Source of the DNA: Mycobacteriaceae bacterium
Lineage (GTDB): Bacteria > Actinomycetota > Actinomycetes > Mycobacteriales > Mycobacteriaceae
Assembly (NCBI GenBank): GCA_019242135.1
Contig: JAFAWC010000306.1
Coordinates: 1 to 9,649, forward strand
DNA length: 9,649 bases
Direction of reading: 5' to 3'
Position numbers and translations under genes: made by a program. The notes beneath the pieces were generated by a model. The model ran no database searches and had not been told where the DNA came from. It worked only from the letters and a program-made list of their open reading frames with translations. Below, in pieces: positions 9,165 to 9,649 of this stretch (position 1 is the first letter of the stretch; every line of letters begins with the position of its first letter).

Positions 9165-9359
9165 TCAGCCGCGAGAGACCTTGCCGGCCTTCAGGCAGGA
9201 GGTGCACACGTTGAGACGCTGCTTGTTGCCGCCGGGGCGGCTGACCGCGCGAACTGTCTGAATGTTGGGATCCCACCGACGGCTGGTCCGGCGGTGCGAG
9301 TGCGACACCGACTTGCCAAAGCCGGGACGCTTGCCGCAGATGTCGCAGACGGCAGCCAT
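9165..9359 (-). CDS. rpmB: 50S ribosomal protein L28, zinc-ribbon form
   Basis: A 64-residue large-subunit ribosomal protein. It has two CXXC pairs, C5/C8 (VCDICGK) and C52/C55 (VCTSCLK), so it is the zinc-binding (C+) form, the type usually made when zinc is sufficient; mycobacteria also keep cysteine-free L28 copies elsewhere, used in zinc starvation. The core KSVSHSHRRTSRRWDPN (16-32) and RPGGNKQRLNVC (41-52) are diagnostic. ATG 9359 starts at the conserved MAAVCDICGK, with GGAG 8 nt upstream (9371-9368); the frame is open further upstream but the extension is not family-like. It stands alone on the minus strand between convergent ndh and a probable small membrane peptide gene located 62 bp upstream. 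Confidence 0.96.
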   Translation of the reverse strand: MAAVCDICGKRPGFGKSVSHSHRRTSRRWDPNIQTVRAVSRPGGNKQRLNVCTSCLKAGKVSRG

Positions 9360-9421
9360 GGCGCAAACTCCATTCGGATCGATCAGTCTGTGCGTTGCCG
9401 TCTGCTCTTTCCGCAAGCGGC

Positions 9422-9553
9422 TCATCGGCGTCGCTGGCCAGCAACCGCGCCGCGGGTGACCGACAACCCGACCAGGATACCGGGGGCGACGATGATCGCC
9501 AAAACCTTGAACTGCTCGTCAGGGATCGTGACGACGCCGAGTCCGAATGTCAT
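9422..9553 (-). CDS. Probable 43-residue single-pass membrane peptide
   Basis: A short reading frame from ATG 9553 to TGA 9422 encodes 43 residues: a short head with an acidic turn (TIPDEQ, 9-14), a hydrophobic stretch of about 19 residues (VLAIIVAPGILVGLSVT, from about residue 17), and a basic tail ending QRRR. This is the layout of a small single-pass membrane protein with its C-terminus in the cytoplasm. In my count 34 of 43 codons end in G or C, in line with coding DNA here. No Shine-Dalgarno is visible, but TAGCCA on the minus strand (9565-9560) would start transcription exactly at the ATG. It is co-directional with and upstream of rpmB. I do not recognise the family. It could be a chance frame, but hydrophobicity, codon use and the otherwise empty 234-bp gap favour a real gene. 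Confidence 0.5.
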   Translation of the reverse strand: MTFGLGVVTIPDEQFKVLAIIVAPGILVGLSVTRGAVAGQRRR

Positions 9554-9563
9554 GCGGGCTGGC

Positions 9564-9569
9564 TAGGCT
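9564..9569 (+). promoter_or_regulatory. Candidate -10 box for the DAK2-domain gene
   Basis: TAGGCT fits TANNNT and gives a start near 9576, a leader of about 18 nt that includes the AGGAGG ribosome site at 9584-9589. On the minus strand the same TA step begins TAGCCA, which points at the small peptide ATG. Confidence 0.4.
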
Positions 9570-9593
9570 CGCTCCCGAAGGCGAGGAGGTGTG

Positions 9594-9649
9594 ATGTCGG
9601 GGCGGCGGTTGGATGCGTCCGGCCTGCTCGATTGGGCTCACGCGGCGGT
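9594..9649 (+). CDS. DAK2-domain (dihydroxyacetone/fatty acid kinase-like) protein, start only
   Basis: Only 18 codons are inside the window. ATG 9594 follows AGGAGG (9584-9589) at 4 nt; the adjoining in-frame GTG 9591 is too close to the ribosome site. The opening MSGRRLDASGLLDWAHAA resembles the N-terminus of the actinobacterial DAK2-domain proteins (M. tuberculosis Rv2974c/Rv2975c region) that lie between rpmB and recG. These proteins share the ATP-binding DhaL-type fold with dihydroxyacetone kinases and fatty acid kinase FakA; the substrate of the mycobacterial member is unsettled. The call rests on synteny and a short match. Confidence 0.65.
   Translation, partial: MSGRRLDASGLLDWAHAA

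Noticed and set aside
9294..9566. Plus-strand 90-codon frame between rpmB and the DAK gene
   Set aside because: It overlaps the rpmB start on the other strand, ends just before the DAK promoter and has no family-like or hydrophobic structure.

Overview
The window is GC-rich (roughly two thirds G+C by eye), densely coded chromosomal DNA from a mycobacterium or a close relative. Gene content and order match what I recall of the M. tuberculosis Rv2984-Rv2974c neighbourhood (ppk1, fbiD, gpdA2, ddlA, a DUF3515 gene, thiL, ung, rpmB, DAK2-domain gene), shown here in the reverse orientation. Several proteins align almost end to end with the mycobacterial sequences I remember. I cannot name the species; the extra NDH-2 gene and the lack of the IS element that M. 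tuberculosis carries near thiL point to a non-tuberculosis mycobacterium.

Layout, left to right. The minus-strand pair fbiD then ppk (ppk runs off the left edge) is divided by a 35-bp divergent promoter from the plus-strand pair gpsA then ddl. The end of ddl converges on a minus-strand pair: a small stand-alone Lrp/AsnC ligand-binding (RAM) domain gene followed, with overlap, by a membrane-anchored DUF3515 gene. A 152-bp divergent intergenic region leads to thiL, ung and a type II NADH dehydrogenase gene on the plus strand. These converge on a zinc-type rpmB and a probable 43-residue membrane peptide gene on the minus strand. A second divergent region precedes the start of a DAK2-domain gene that runs off the right edge. 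No gap without a gene exceeds 300 bases.

Most products are core metabolism: polyphosphate synthesis (PPK1), coenzyme F420 precursor activation (FbiD), glycerol-3-phosphate for phospholipids (GpsA), the D-Ala-D-Ala cell-wall dipeptide (Ddl), thiamine diphosphate (ThiL), uracil repair (Ung), NADH oxidation (NDH-2) and translation (L28). I see no defence system, prophage, CRISPR array, tRNA, rRNA or intact mobile element. The most informative signal is regulatory. TAGNNT -10 boxes sit just upstream of the start codons of gpsA, ddl, ung and ndh, implying leaderless or nearly leaderless mRNAs, whereas thiL, the RAM gene, rpmB and the DAK gene carry Shine-Dalgarno sequences. Two divergent intergenic regions appear to use -10 boxes that share one TA step on opposite strands, and the ndh promoter holds a perfect 6-bp inverted repeat between its -35 and -10 elements.
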